64,000 nucleotides of DNA from Micromonospora yangpuensis (GTDB taxonomy: Bacteria > Actinomycetota > Actinomycetes > Mycobacteriales > Micromonosporaceae). This document shows positions 52,224 through 62,455 of this stretch, in pieces. How positions within the stretch are numbered: position 1 is the first letter of the stretch; the number at the start of each line of letters is the position of its first letter. Made by a program: the position numbers and the translations under genes. The notes below the pieces were generated by a model, which was not told the origin of the DNA, searched no databases, and worked only from the letters and a program-made list of their open reading frames with translations. The stretch covers positions 992,001 to 1,056,000 of the forward strand of contig NZ_FMIA01000002.1 in NCBI RefSeq assembly GCF_900091615.1, given 5' to 3'.

Positions 52224-52979
52224 TCATGCGCCGTGCGTGGTGGCGTCGACCGCGAGCGGCACGATGTCGGTGCGCAGCCACGTCTCGTAGTAGTCGTACG
52301 GAACAAGGGATTTGTCCCAGGTGGTGGAGCGGATCCGCAACAGCGGTGTGGTGGCCGGGATGTTGAGATGCTCCGCGATCACCGGGCCGGCCGCGACCGC
52401 GTGCATCACCCGTCGCGCCCCGGCCGCCTGGTAGCCGCCGGCCTGAAGCGCGGCTGTCAGCGACGAGGTCCCCTTCCGGACGCCGGTGGCGGCGGCGACC
52501 ACCCCGGCGACGGTGGGCGGCGTCCAGTTCGTACTGAACAGGGCCGGTTGCCCGTCGACACTCCGCACCCGTTCCAGGACGAATCCCACCGATCTACGGG
52601 GGATCCGGAGGGCGGCGGTGATCTCGTCCGGGAGCGGCTGCTCCCCGGAGGACACTACCGTCGTCGTGATGTGCGGATCACCGTGCAGCAGACCGTTCTC
52701 CAGGAAGCCGCCGAGCCCCTCGATGTGCCATCCCTGCGGCGAGTTCGGCTCGGCCACGAAGTAGCCGCGGCGCGCCACCCGCTGCGCGTAGCCGTTCGAC
52801 TCCAGCATGTCCAGAGCCTGGCGGACGGTCGGACGGGACAGCGCAAACGTACGATGCAACTCGCTCTCACCGGGCAGCTTCTCGCCTGCCGGCAACTCGC
52901 CCGACTGGATGCTGCTGAGGAGTACCTCGTACAGCTGCACGTAGTAGGGCACCGGGGAAGCGCGCTCGATGTTCTTCAT
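52224..52979 (-). CDS. GntR/HutC-family transcriptional regulator
   Basis: A 251-aa regulator. Residues ~10-75 form the GntR winged helix (PYYVQLYEVLLSSIQSGELP, KLPGESELHRTFALSRPTVR, QALDMLESNGY), and ~90-245 the UTRA effector domain (LERVRSVDGQPALFSTNW, PLLRIRSTTWDKSLVPYDYYE). HutC-type members respond to sugars or their phosphates. It follows the sugar-uptake operon on the same strand, 56 bases after the last kinase, so it is probably its regulator. ATG 52979 is preceded by GGAGGAGCG, an excellent ribosome site. Confidence 0.88.
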   Translation of the reverse strand: MKNIERASPVPYYVQLYEVLLSSIQSGELPAGEKLPGESELHRTFALSRPTVRQALDMLESNGYAQRVARRGYFVAEPNSPQGWHIEGLGGFLENGLLHGDPHITTTVVSSGEQPLPDEITAALRIPRRSVGFVLERVRSVDGQPALFSTNWTPPTVAGVVAAATGVRKGTSSLTAALQAGGYQAAGARRVMHAVAAGPVIAEHLNIPATTPLLRIRSTTWDKSLVPYDYYETWLRTDIVPLAVDATTHGA

Positions 52980-53034
52980 CGCTCCTCCTAGGATTTTCCG
53001 CGAATCTTACGAATGCCTGCCGGACGAGGGAGCA

Positions 53035-54480
53035 TCAGGCTGGTGTCAACGCGGCGTCGTAGGACATGGCGCTGCGTGCGGCTCGGTGCTGGTTCATGAT
53101 CACGGCTTCGGTGGGGGTCGCCGGGACCTCGCGGACGGTCGGCTGCCAGTCCGGTATGGTGCCGGTCAGCGCCCCACCGGCCTGGGCCGCGGCGCCGATC
53201 GCCACGTATTCCCCCGGCTCGGGGATCAGCAGAGGGACGTCGATGATCTGGGCCAGCACGGTCTGTACGGCGGTGCTGCGGGCCGCGCCGCCGATGAGCA
53301 GGAGCTGGTTGACCGGCACGCCGCAGGCGCGGGTGGCGTCGATCATGACGACCTGGCTGGCCAGCATCCCCTCGACCACCGCGCGGGCGAAGTTCGGCCG
53401 GGTGAAGTTGGCCAGGGTCGCGCCGTGCAGGGACGCGGTGGCGTCCGGCAGGTCGGGGGTGCGCTCGCCCTCGAAGTAGGGCAGCATCGTCAGTCCTCCG
53501 GCGCCCGGTGGCGCCTGCAGGGCCAGGGCGGACAGCTCGCTGTAGTCGCAGCCGAGCAGGGCGATCCCGGCGTCCAGGTCGCGGGCCGCGTTCAGGGTCG
53601 CGGCCAGCGGCAGGTGGTCACCGGTGGCGTCGGCGTAGCTGCACACCACCCCGGAGTAGTCGTGGACCGGCCGGGTGCTGCGGCTGTAGACGACTCCGGA
53701 GGTGCCGAGCGACATCACCGCGTCGCCGACCTGCAGTCGTAGGGCGAGCGCGGCCGCGGCATTGTCACCACTGCCGGCGCCGATCGGCAGTCCGGCGGGG
53801 ATGCCGGTGATGCCCGTGCCGGTGACGCCGGCCCGGTCCAGCGGGCCGAGCACGCGGGGCAGGATGACCTGCTTGCCGAAGGCGTGTTGCACCAGGTCGG
53901 TGCAGTAGTCGCCGGTCTCGCCGGACCAGTATCCGGTGCCGCTGGCCTCGGACCGGTCGGTGACCAGGCGGCTGAAGTCGGCCCGGCCGGGGCCGTGGCC
54001 CATCAGCAGCCAGGTGAGCCAGTCGTGGACGACGGCGACCGCGGCGGTACGGCGGGCGCTGTCCGGGTCGGTGTCGCGCAGCCAGCGCAGTTTCACGACG
54101 GTGTCGGAGAGGCTGATCGGCAGGCCGGTACGCCGGATCCACTCGCGGAAGCCGAGCTCGTCGTTGAGTGCGACGACCTGGGGGTGGGATCCGTTGTCGT
54201 TCCAGAGCGGCGAGTCACACACCACTGCCCCGTCGGCGTCGAGGAACACCGGCGTGTGCTGCTGGCCGCTGACCGACAGGGCCGACACGTCGTGCAGGCC
54301 ACCCGCGCGGTCGACGGCGAGGAGCAGGGCCTTCCACCACTCGTACGGGTCAATGATCTTCTGGGGTGGGTGTGCCGCCCGGCCCGCACGCACGAGCCGG
54401 CCGGTCCGCAGATCGCGGACCTCGACCTTGCAGCTCTGCGTGGACGAGTCGATGCCGGCGACGAGAGTGCGGCTCACCAT
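53035..54480 (-). CDS. xylulokinase-like FGGY carbohydrate kinase
   Basis: A 481-aa FGGY kinase. The N-lobe phosphate loop is VAGIDSSTQSCKVEV (~6), and SVSGQQHTPVFLD and LWNDNGSHP are substrate-side motifs of xylulokinases. The C-lobe has GAGSGDNAAAALAL, the adenosine motif LLIGGAARSTAVQTVLA (~400), and a final GEYVAIGAAAQA. It phosphorylates a ketose or polyol with ATP. ATG 54480 overlaps the upstream kinase stop by seven bases, so it is the last coupled enzyme gene. The two kinases are only distantly alike, so they should have different substrates. Confidence 0.85.
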   Translation of the reverse strand: MVSRTLVAGIDSSTQSCKVEVRDLRTGRLVRAGRAAHPPQKIIDPYEWWKALLLAVDRAGGLHDVSALSVSGQQHTPVFLDADGAVVCDSPLWNDNGSHPQVVALNDELGFREWIRRTGLPISLSDTVVKLRWLRDTDPDSARRTAAVAVVHDWLTWLLMGHGPGRADFSRLVTDRSEASGTGYWSGETGDYCTDLVQHAFGKQVILPRVLGPLDRAGVTGTGITGIPAGLPIGAGSGDNAAAALALRLQVGDAVMSLGTSGVVYSRSTRPVHDYSGVVCSYADATGDHLPLAATLNAARDLDAGIALLGCDYSELSALALQAPPGAGGLTMLPYFEGERTPDLPDATASLHGATLANFTRPNFARAVVEGMLASQVVMIDATRACGVPVNQLLLIGGAARSTAVQTVLAQIIDVPLLIPEPGEYVAIGAAAQAGGALTGTIPDWQPTVREVPATPTEAVIMNQHRAARSAMSYDAALTPA

Positions 54481-55919
54481 GAGAGTTGCCCGAGGTTGTG
54501 CACGACGGGGCGGACCGACTCGCGCCATTCCTGCAGGCGGGCGTGCCGGGCCGGGTCGGCCAGGACCGGTGCGGGGTCGCAGGACTCCCAGTTGCCGGCT
54601 CGCCCGGAGGCCAGGGCCTGGGCGCCGCGGGACACGACTTCAGGGAACTCCGAAACGCTCAGGTCGGCGTCCAGGATGTCGGCTTTGAGGTGCAGCCAGA
54701 GCCGGTTCTGGCTGGCCGGGCCGATCACCTTGATGGTGGTGGCGTCGGTGCGGAACAGTTCGAGGACCTTGGCGAACTGGATGGCCAGGCCGAGGAAGCA
54801 GCCGAACACGATGTCCTCGGCCCGGACGTCGTTGCCGAGGTTGGCGATGATGCCGCGGGCCGACGCCGACTTGTCCGGCGGCGGGCTGCCCCGGAACTGC
54901 GGGATCACGACGGGTACGCCGGCCAGGTCGATCTGCCCGGACAGGTAGCGTTCGCTCAGCGCCGCCACGCAGGTCGCCAGCATCGACTCGGACATGCCGA
55001 GCATCCGCTGCAGGGTGGCGAAGGCCGAGCCGCCGGTGGGAATCGAGGCGAACAGGGTGTACGCCGAACCGTCGCAGGCCAGCCCGTTGGCGAGCATGGA
55101 CCGGGCGGAGTACGCGTCCAGGCTCGGTCTGTCGTTGAGCAGGAGCACACCCTCGGTGGTGCCGGTGGAGTTGAGCACCTCGCCCTTGCGCAGGCCTGCG
55201 CCGACCGCGCCGACCATGTGGTCGTGCCCGGCGACGTGCACGGTGACCGTGGCCGGCAGGTTCGCCTCGCGGGCGAACCCGGGCGTGATCTCCTGGCCCT
55301 GATCGGCACGGCACAGCTCGGGCAGCAGCGCCGGGTCGAGGCCGGCCAGCGTGCACATCTCCGGCGACCACTCCCCGGCCCGCAGGTCGAGGGCCATGGT
55401 GCGGCTGGCCAGCGAGTACTCCGCCCAGCGCCGGCCGGTCATCCAGGCCGCCACGTACTCGGACACGTTCAGCCACCGCAGGTCGCCGGTGGCGTGGCCG
55501 GTGCGCGCGGCGGCCCAGGCGATCTTGGACAGCGAGTAGTTGGCGTTCGGCGGCAGGCCGGTGAGCTTGTAGATCCGGGTCCGCTGGCTGCGGTCCAGGC
55601 CGTCGATCATGGCCGCGCCGCGCTGGTCGTGCCAGAGGATCATCGGGGACCGCAGCACCAGGTCCGGTCCGACCAGTCCGCCGGACTCCCCGACACCGGC
55701 GATGGCGATCCGCTCCACGCTGTCGCGGTGACCGGGATCGAGATTACCTACGAACCGCACGATGATCGCCAGGAGGGCGTCCACGTCGTAGACGCTCCCC
55801 CACGAGTCGGCCATGCTGGGAGTGGGCTGTTTGTCCGACGCCAACTGGTCGCCGCCGGCGTCGAAGAACCCGAGCTTGACCCGGGTCGTACCGATGTCGA
55901 TCGTGATCGTGGGTTTCAT
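54474..55919 (-). CDS. FGGY-family carbohydrate kinase
   Basis: A 481-aa kinase with the FGGY phosphate loop TIDIGTTRVKLGFFD (~5), AGVGESGG (~75), LWHDQRG (~95), AGHDHMVGAVGAGL (~230), NSTGTTEGVLLL, and a C-lobe adenosine loop KVIGPASQNRLWLHLKADIL (~400). It phosphorylates a sugar or sugar acid imported by the ABC system. The preceding aldolase gene ends 11 bases upstream, so it is in the same operon. The exact substrate is unknown. Confidence 0.83.
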   Translation of the reverse strand: MKPTITIDIGTTRVKLGFFDAGGDQLASDKQPTPSMADSWGSVYDVDALLAIIVRFVGNLDPGHRDSVERIAIAGVGESGGLVGPDLVLRSPMILWHDQRGAAMIDGLDRSQRTRIYKLTGLPPNANYSLSKIAWAAARTGHATGDLRWLNVSEYVAAWMTGRRWAEYSLASRTMALDLRAGEWSPEMCTLAGLDPALLPELCRADQGQEITPGFAREANLPATVTVHVAGHDHMVGAVGAGLRKGEVLNSTGTTEGVLLLNDRPSLDAYSARSMLANGLACDGSAYTLFASIPTGGSAFATLQRMLGMSESMLATCVAALSERYLSGQIDLAGVPVVIPQFRGSPPPDKSASARGIIANLGNDVRAEDIVFGCFLGLAIQFAKVLELFRTDATTIKVIGPASQNRLWLHLKADILDADLSVSEFPEVVSRGAQALASGRAGNWESCDPAPVLADPARHARLQEWRESVRPVVHNLGQLSW

Positions 55920-55930
55920 CGAACTGGTCC

Positions 55931-56770
55931 TCAGCCGAGCTTCGGGTTCAGCGTCCGGATCCGGCTCTCCACCACGTCGGTGATCGCCGTGACCGCCTTC
56001 TGCGACACCCGGATCAGGGCGTACTCGTTCGGGTTCGCGGCATAGGCCTCACCGAACGTCCTGATCATGGCGTTGCGCAGGTCGCTGGCGATGTTGACCT
56101 TGACGACCCCGTACTCGGCGAGTCGGCTCAGCTGCTCCCGGGGCAGTCCCGAGCCGCCGTGGACGACCAGCGGCACCGCACTGGCCCGCTGGACTCTCCG
56201 GAGCAGATCCATATCGATCCGAACGCCGGGGGCGTAGCCGTGTACGTTGCCCACGGAGACCGCGAGCATCTCGCATCCGGTGGCGGTGACGAAGCCGGCG
56301 ACCTGGTCCGGGTCGGTGGTCGCCTCCCTCTCCGGGCCGAGGTCGTCCTCCTTGCCGCCGATGCTGCCCAGCTCGACCTCGAGCGCGTACTCCGTCGGGG
56401 TCAGGTCCCGGGCCTGCCGGGACAGGTCCACGTTCTTGTCGTACTCGTAGCCGGAGGCGTCCATCATGATCGAGGTGAAGCCGGCCGCCAGGGACTGCTT
56501 CACGTCGTCCAGGGTGCGGCCGTGGTCCAGGTGCAGGGCCACCGGTACGTCGACCTTCGCCAGCCGGCGGCTGACCATGTCGTGGATGTACTCGTACCCG
56601 GAGAGCACCGCGTTGGTCGGGGCGACCTGGATGAAGGTCGGCACCCGGGTGTTCTCGACGGCCTGGACGATGCCCATCGTCGTCTCGATGTTGGTGGTGT
56701 TGAAAGCCCCGGCCACCAGCCCCCGGGAAACACACTGCTCGATGACCTCAAGCCCACTGACCAGGCCCAT
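55931..56770 (-). CDS. class II ketose-bisphosphate aldolase (FBA/tagatose-bisphosphate type)
   Basis: A 279-aa zinc aldolase. AGAFNTTNIETTMGIVQA at the N-terminus, VALHLDHGRTLDDV (zinc His and proton-transfer residues, ~85), SIMMDASGYEYD, EYALEVELGSIGGKEDD (~135), and VHGGSGLPREQLSRLAEYGV (~205) are the class II signature set. It splits a ketose-1,6-bisphosphate into dihydroxyacetone phosphate and an aldehyde. With two kinases it could complete a ketose, then ketose-phosphate, then bisphosphate, then triose route. ATG 56770 follows AGGTAGGA, 29 bases after the ABC ATPase stop. Confidence 0.88.
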   Translation of the reverse strand: MGLVSGLEVIEQCVSRGLVAGAFNTTNIETTMGIVQAVENTRVPTFIQVAPTNAVLSGYEYIHDMVSRRLAKVDVPVALHLDHGRTLDDVKQSLAAGFTSIMMDASGYEYDKNVDLSRQARDLTPTEYALEVELGSIGGKEDDLGPEREATTDPDQVAGFVTATGCEMLAVSVGNVHGYAPGVRIDMDLLRRVQRASAVPLVVHGGSGLPREQLSRLAEYGVVKVNIASDLRNAMIRTFGEAYAANPNEYALIRVSQKAVTAITDVVESRIRTLNPKLG

Positions 56771-56799
56771 GTTCCTACCTTTTTCTCTGGAAGGACCCG

Positions 56800-57569
<770 letters not shown>

Positions 57570-57573
<4 letters not shown>

Positions 57574-58601
57574 GTCCGGACCTTCCTGATCCACTGGTCG
57601 GCGGCGACCGCGGCGATCACCAGGGCACCGACGGCCAGGACGCGGTACTCGTCGTCGAGACCGGCCAGGGTCAGGCCGATGGCGAAGCTCTGCACGATCA
57701 GCGCGCCGAGCACCGTGCCGATGACGCCACCGCGGCCGCCGAAGAGGCTGGTGCCACCGATCACGACGGCGGTGATGCTGGCCAGGTTGGCATCCACGAT
57801 GCCGTTCGGCGAGGCCGCCCCGGCCCGGCCGATCAGCACCCAGGCGGCGATGCCGTAGATGACACCGGCGACGATGTAGACGCTGAGCAGGACACGGCCA
57901 ACCGAGATACCGGCCAGGCGGGCGGCCTCGGGGGCGTCACCCACCGCGTAGACCCGGCGGCCCCAGGCGGTGAACCCGAGAGCCAAGCCGACGGCCAGGT
58001 AGACCAGGCCCACCACGATGATGCCGAGGTTCAGGTCCAGCCCGAGAAACGGGACCCGGGTGCCGGCGGCGGTCATCGCGTCCGGCATGTCCCGGCCCTG
58101 GACCGTGGATCCGCCGGTCAGCATCAGCGTGAGCGCGGTGAACACGCTGAGCGTGCCGAGCGTGACGATGAACGGCGGCAGTTTCAGCCGGGACACCAGC
58201 GCCCCGTTGAGCAGGCCGCACAGCGCGCCGATCAGGATGCCGACGGTGATCGCGGCTGGCGCCGGCAGGCCGTGCTGTGACGCCAGCAGCGCCGAGGACA
58301 TGCAGCCCAGGATCGCCGCCGCGCCGACTGACAGGTCGATGCCGCCGGTCAGGATGATCAGGGTCTGGCCGACCGCGAGAGCGGCGACCACAGCGGTCTG
58401 CTGCAACAGCAGCGAGATCGCGCGGGGCTGGGCGAACGCCGGGTTCAGCAGGGTGAACACCGCGATCGACAGCACCAGCAGCGCTAGTGGGCTGACCCAG
58501 GGGCGCTCGTGCAGGAAGTGCTGCGCCCGGAGGACCCGGGAGGCCCCGCGGCTCGTGGCCGCGGGTGCCTTCGGGGCGGTTTCGGGGGAAGTCATCGTCA
58601 C
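57570..58601 (-). CDS. sugar ABC transporter permease (CUT2)
   Basis: A 343-aa integral membrane protein with about ten helices of the BPD_transp_2 (RbsC) family. Landmarks are LLLQQTAVVAALAVGQTLII then LTGGIDLSVGAAA, the conserved PPFIVTLGTLSVF-TALTLML region, and AAWVLIGRAGAASPNG before VIGGTSLFGGRGGVIGT. It forms the channel for the sugar. The GTG 58601 start overlaps the binding-protein stop (GTGA), so translation is coupled. Confidence 0.92.
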
Positions 58602-59680
58602 CAGCAGGTCTTCGAGCCGTCGGCGGTGGTGGTCGCGGTGACACCGTCCTTGGCCTGGTCGGTGATCAACTCGGTGCCGGTGTTGTAGAAGTCCAGGCCG
58701 TCGGAGACCGCCGGGAGCGCCTTGCCGGCCACCTTGTCGGCGACCGCCTTCACACCCAGCTCGGCCATCTTCACCGGGAACTGCATGGAGGTGGCGGCGA
58801 TGACGCCGTCCGCGACGTTCTTGACACCGTCACAGGAACCGTCGATCGAGACGATCGTGACCTTGTCCTGCACTCCGGCGGCCTGCAGCGCCTTGTACGC
58901 GCCGGACGCCGACGGCTCGTTGATCGTATAGACGAGGTTGATGTCCTTGTTCTTGGTCAGGCAGTTCTCCATGGCGGTACGGCCCCCGTCCTCGGCGCCG
59001 GTGGTCGGCTCCTGACAGGCGATCGTGTAGGTGCCGCCGTCGTAGTCGCCGGTCTTCGCCTCGTCACCCTTCTTCGTCCGGTCCGCCAGGTTGATGCCCA
59101 TGCCCTCCAGGAAGCCCTGGTTCCGGTTCAGGTCGGTCTGGATGGTCCGGTCGCTGAACTGGTCGAGCAGGGCGATCACCACGGGCTTGCCGGCCAGGTG
59201 CGCCTTCGACCACTGGCCGATCAGCTTGCCGGCCTCGAAGTTGTCGGTCGCGAAGGTGATGTCCGCGGTGTCGATCGGGTCCGGCGGGGTGTCCAACGCG
59301 ATCACCGTGACCCCCTGGGCGCGGGCATCGGTCATCGCCTTGTTGACCGCGGGGCCGCTGGGCAGGATCAGGATGCCGTCCTGGCCCTTGAGCACGGCGC
59401 TCTCGATCTCGTCGATCTGACCCTGCTCGTCGCCGTCCTTCTTGGCGGCCACCACGGTCAGCTCGACGTTGTTCTTGGCCGCCTCGGCCTTCGCGCCGTC
59501 GGCGAGCGCGGTGAAGAACGGGTTCTGCAGATCCTTGAGGATCAGGGTGACCTTGGCCTTGCCATCTGGGTCGGTGCCGGCGTCTGTGCCCGAGTCGCCA
59601 CAGGCGGCGAGGCCGGGGATCAGGAGGGCGGAGACGGCAAGGGTGGTGAGGGCGCGGCGGTACCAGGAGGTACGAGTCAT
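58598..59680 (-). CDS. sugar ABC transporter substrate-binding lipoprotein
   Basis: A 360-aa periplasmic-binding-protein-type (Peripla_BP_4) protein. The signal peptide ends in the lipobox LAAC (~27), so it is anchored outside the membrane. VTLILKDLQNPFFTALADGA starts the first lobe; ILPSGPAVNKAM, VTVIALDTPPDP and VIALLDQFSDRT follow, and VYTINEPSASGAYKALQAAG is in the hinge region. D-x-P and N-P-F patterns are those of ribose/fructose-binding proteins. ATG 59680 follows AAGGAG. It is the first gene of the six-gene operon. Confidence 0.92.
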   Translation of the reverse strand: MTRTSWYRRALTTLAVSALLIPGLAACGDSGTDAGTDPDGKAKVTLILKDLQNPFFTALADGAKAEAAKNNVELTVVAAKKDGDEQGQIDEIESAVLKGQDGILILPSGPAVNKAMTDARAQGVTVIALDTPPDPIDTADITFATDNFEAGKLIGQWSKAHLAGKPVVIALLDQFSDRTIQTDLNRNQGFLEGMGINLADRTKKGDEAKTGDYDGGTYTIACQEPTTGAEDGGRTAMENCLTKNKDINLVYTINEPSASGAYKALQAAGVQDKVTIVSIDGSCDGVKNVADGVIAATSMQFPVKMAELGVKAVADKVAGKALPAVSDGLDFYNTGTELITDQAKDGVTATTTADGSKTCW

Positions 59681-59764
59681 TGAGGTGTCTCCTTGAACGG
59701 AGGCTGCGGGGCCTCACGAGTTGACGATGTGACCTTAGGCCCGCCATCCCCTAGATGTCGATAC

Positions 59765-59774
59765 TGTACGTACA
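59765..59774. promoter_or_regulatory. 10-bp palindrome upstream of the sugar operon
   Basis: TGTACGTACA is a perfect palindrome, 84 bases before the binding-protein start and inside an AT-rich patch (ACTGTACGTACAAATATTACG) that stands out from the GC-rich flanks. It may be the site of the GntR regulator at 52224, whose own 3' flank carries GGTACT...AGTACC. Confidence 0.45.
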
Positions 59775-59949
59775 AATATTACGAGCATGTTTTCCAGGCG
59801 GGCTCCAGGTGCCGCCCATATCGGGCGTTGCACCCGTAAAAGGGTCAGAGTCGGTGGTGGTGAAAGTGTCGGCGGGCCATCGGTTCGTCGGGCCGCACGG
59901 TTCGGGTTTCATGGTGGTCGGCGTCGCCGCCGCTCCACCCCCGGCGTAG

Positions 59950-61203
59950 GTGTTGCGTTGCGGCAGCGCCGGGGTGGCTCCCCGCGGTTCGAGCGCCCAA
60001 CCGCCCGCATTTCGAACATGTCACCTGCCGCAGATCGAACGCATCTGGCCTCGCAGATCGAAACCCCCCGGCGATCGCCTCGCCGAGCGCCGTGATCTCG
60101 ACCGGGCGCAGGACCGGGCGGCGGCGATCGCCGATCCGGTCGGGTTCGTGGACTCGCCCGAACTCCTGGTCATCGACGAGATCCAACGCGCTCCCGAGCT
60201 GCTGCTGGCCATCAAGGCAGCCGTCGACGAGGATCCCCGCCCGGGCCGTTATCTGCTCACCGGCTCGTCTCGCCTCTTCGGCATGGTCGCCGCCCCGGAC
60301 GCGTTGCCCGGCCGGATGGAAACCGTCGAGCTCTGGCCGTTGTCCCAGGGTGAACTCGACGGCGAGCCGGACGGATTCGTCGACGCCCTGTTCGCGCTCG
60401 GTCCGGACCTGCGACACGAGTCGGACGTGACCCGCGCCGACTACGCGGCCAGAATCGTGCGCGGCGGCCTACCCGAGGCCACCACCCGCACCGACCCGCG
60501 CCGCCGCCAACGGTTCCTCGACGCGTACGTCCAGGCGCTCGTCGACCGCGATGTCCGTCAGCTGTCCGACATCCAGCACAAGAGCGAACTACGCAAGCTG
60601 GTACGCCTCCTCGCGGCCAGATCCGCGACCATCATCGCCGCCAACTCGCTGGAATCCGCCCTCGGACTGAGCCGGCCAACGATCGCCCGCTACCTCCAAG
60701 CTCTGGAAGAGATCTTCCTGATCAAGCGGATCCCCGGCTGGTCCCGTAACCTCGGCACCCGCGCCACCGCCGCCCCTAAGCTGATCTTCGTCGACTCCGG
60801 CATCGCCGCCAACGAAACCGCGACCGACGCCCGGGCGCTACTCCGGCCCGGCGCACCGTTCGGGCCACTACTCGAATCATTTGTCCTCTCTGAACTGTCT
60901 CGCCAGCTCACCTGGTCCGACCAGCTCGCCGACCTGTCCCACTACCGCGACCAGAGCAAGTACGAAGTCGACGCGGTGCTCGAGAGCCGATCCGGCCAGG
61001 TCGTCGGGATCGAGGTCAAAGCAGCCACCACCGTCGGGCCCGACGACTTCCGTGGGCTACGCCGACTCGCCGACCGCCTCGGCGACGACTTCATCGCCGG
61101 CCTCGTCCTCTACACCGGCACGTCGACGCTGCCGTTCGGCGACGAACTTCGCGCCCTTCCCGTCAGTGCCTTGTGGCAGGTTCCCGCCCCGCCAGCAGGC
61201 TGA
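59950..61203 (+). pseudogene. DUF4143-type AAA ATPase lacking its Walker A end
   Basis: Residues from ~50 match the ATPase/DUF4143 family: ADPVGFVDSPELLVIDEIQR (Walker B), RPGRYLLTGSSRLF, ELWPLSQGEL, RIVRGGLPEATTRTDPRRRQ, LSRPTIARYLQALEEIFLI and the nuclease-like C-terminus YEVDAVLESRSGQVVGIEVK. Intact members begin with a Walker A (GxRxxGKT) about 45 residues before the DP(D/V) helix. Here that region is an unrelated Arg/Pro-rich run. The first ~50 codons are therefore not original, and the gene is probably dead. It ends 43 bases before an excalibur remnant. Confidence 0.65.
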
Positions 61204-61246
61204 CCTCGCACCCTCCGCAGGTCGCTCCCAGCCAGCGATGATCCTG

Positions 61247-61447
61247 TTATTCGCAGGCGATGCCGTCGCCGTCGCGGTCCAGTTCCGGTCGGTACCCGGG
61301 CTCGCCCTCGAACAGTGGTGCCTGTCCGGCGGCCCGTACGGCGTCGCAGTTCTTGTAGTACGGCGCCGGTCGCCGGGTGGTCGGTTTCGGAGCCGGCTTG
61401 CGGGTGGCCGGCTTCGAGGCCGTCCACTCCCTTGCGTGCCTGCGGGC
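61247..61447 (-). pseudogene. excalibur calcium-binding domain remnant
   Basis: On the - strand a frame without a start reads TTRRPAPYYKNCDAVRAAG, then FEGEPGYRPELDRDGDGIA and CE before TAA 61247. This is one complete excalibur domain with the DxDxDG calcium loop and two Cys, preceded by a Lys/Pro-rich linker. The TGA at 61448 and a frame change cut it off from any N-terminal part. Its 3' end is nearly identical in sequence to the remnant at 17939, so the two share a source. Confidence 0.65.
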
Positions 61448-61474
61448 TCATCAGCCGGGAGGCGCGAATGCTTC

Positions 61475-62332
61475 TCAGGTCGTTTCCGGGGCCGGCACCG
61501 CCTGCTCGGCGGCGCGGCTTACCTGCTCCCAACCCGCCCAGGTCTCCATCCGCCGCCGGGAGATATCGAACGCCAGGTCGTACACCATGTTCCCGAGCAG
61601 CAGCCGCAGCGGTGGGTCGTCGCTGTCGACCAGTCGCAGCAGGGCCTCGGCGGCCAGGCGGGGCTCGCTGTCGACCGAGCCTTCCGCCCACTGTTGCTCC
61701 AGCTCGGCGCGGAGCGGCGCGTACGTGTCCATCGGGTCGGTGGCGCTGACGCCTGTGTAGAGGTCGGTCCAGTAGCCGCCCGGCTGGACGATGCTGAGCT
61801 TGACGTCGAAGGCCGCGGCCTCCATCGCCAGGGACTCGCTCATGCCTTCCAGGGCGAACTTGCTCGCGCTGTACAGGCCGGTGCTCGGGAAGCCACCGAG
61901 GGCGGCGATGCTGGAGATCTGCACGAGGTGGCCGGACCGTTGGGCGCGCAGGTGCGGCAGCACGGCCTGGCTGACCCAGAGCGCGCCGAAGAGGTTGACC
62001 TCGAACTGGGCTCGCGCCTCGGCTTCGGTGAACTCTTCGATCATGCCCATGGACAGGGTGCCGGCGTTGTTGACGACGATGTCGAGCCGTCCGAAATGCT
62101 CGACCGCGGTGGTCACGGCGGCGACGACGGCCGCCCGGTCGGTCACGTCGAGGGTCAGGGTCAGCAGCCGGTCGCCGTGCCGCGCGTCGAAGTCGTCCCG
62201 GGTGACGGTCCGGGCCGCGGCGACCACCCGGTCACCACGGTCGAGCGCGGCTTCGGCGAACGCGCGGCCCAGTCCGCGGCTGGCCCCGGTGATGAACCAG
62301 GTACGGGGTGTGGCGTCGGATGAGGTCGGCAT
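61475..62332 (-). CDS. short-chain dehydrogenase/reductase (SDR)
   Basis: A 285-aa classical SDR: NAD(P)-binding WFITGASRGLGRAFAEAAL (~12), LDVTD (~65), NNAGTLSMGMIEEF (~95), catalytic Ser in QISSIAALGG (~145), YSASKFALEGMSES (Tyr/Lys, ~162) and PGGYWTD after it. It catalyses NAD(P)-dependent alcohol/ketone interconversion on an unknown substrate. It is divergent from the TetR gene at 62456, with operators in between. Start ATG 62332. Confidence 0.9.
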   Translation of the reverse strand: MPTSSDATPRTWFITGASRGLGRAFAEAALDRGDRVVAAARTVTRDDFDARHGDRLLTLTLDVTDRAAVVAAVTTAVEHFGRLDIVVNNAGTLSMGMIEEFTEAEARAQFEVNLFGALWVSQAVLPHLRAQRSGHLVQISSIAALGGFPSTGLYSASKFALEGMSESLAMEAAAFDVKLSIVQPGGYWTDLYTGVSATDPMDTYAPLRAELEQQWAEGSVDSEPRLAAEALLRLVDSDDPPLRLLLGNMVYDLAFDISRRRMETWAGWEQVSRAAEQAVPAPETT

Positions 62333-62360
62333 GTCGGCGTCTCCCTACCTAGAATGAGAC

Positions 62361-62429
62361 GAGACGGTCCGTCTCGCCACGAGATCGAGGCTAGCTCCCG
62401 ATGAACCCCATCGTCAAGACGGTACGTCT
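62361..62429. promoter_or_regulatory. two matching operators between SDR and TetR genes
   Basis: AGACG-GTC-CGTCT (62362-62374, extended by flanking G/C to a 6-bp arm) and AGACG-GTA-CGTCT (62417-62429) are the same inverted repeat with one spacer base changed. They lie 30 and 85 bases before the SDR start and about 27 bases before the TetR start. One TetR dimer, or pair of dimers, on each would control both genes. Confidence 0.7.
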
Positions 62430-62455
62430 CGTCTCGCCGTTGGTACGGTGCTCTC

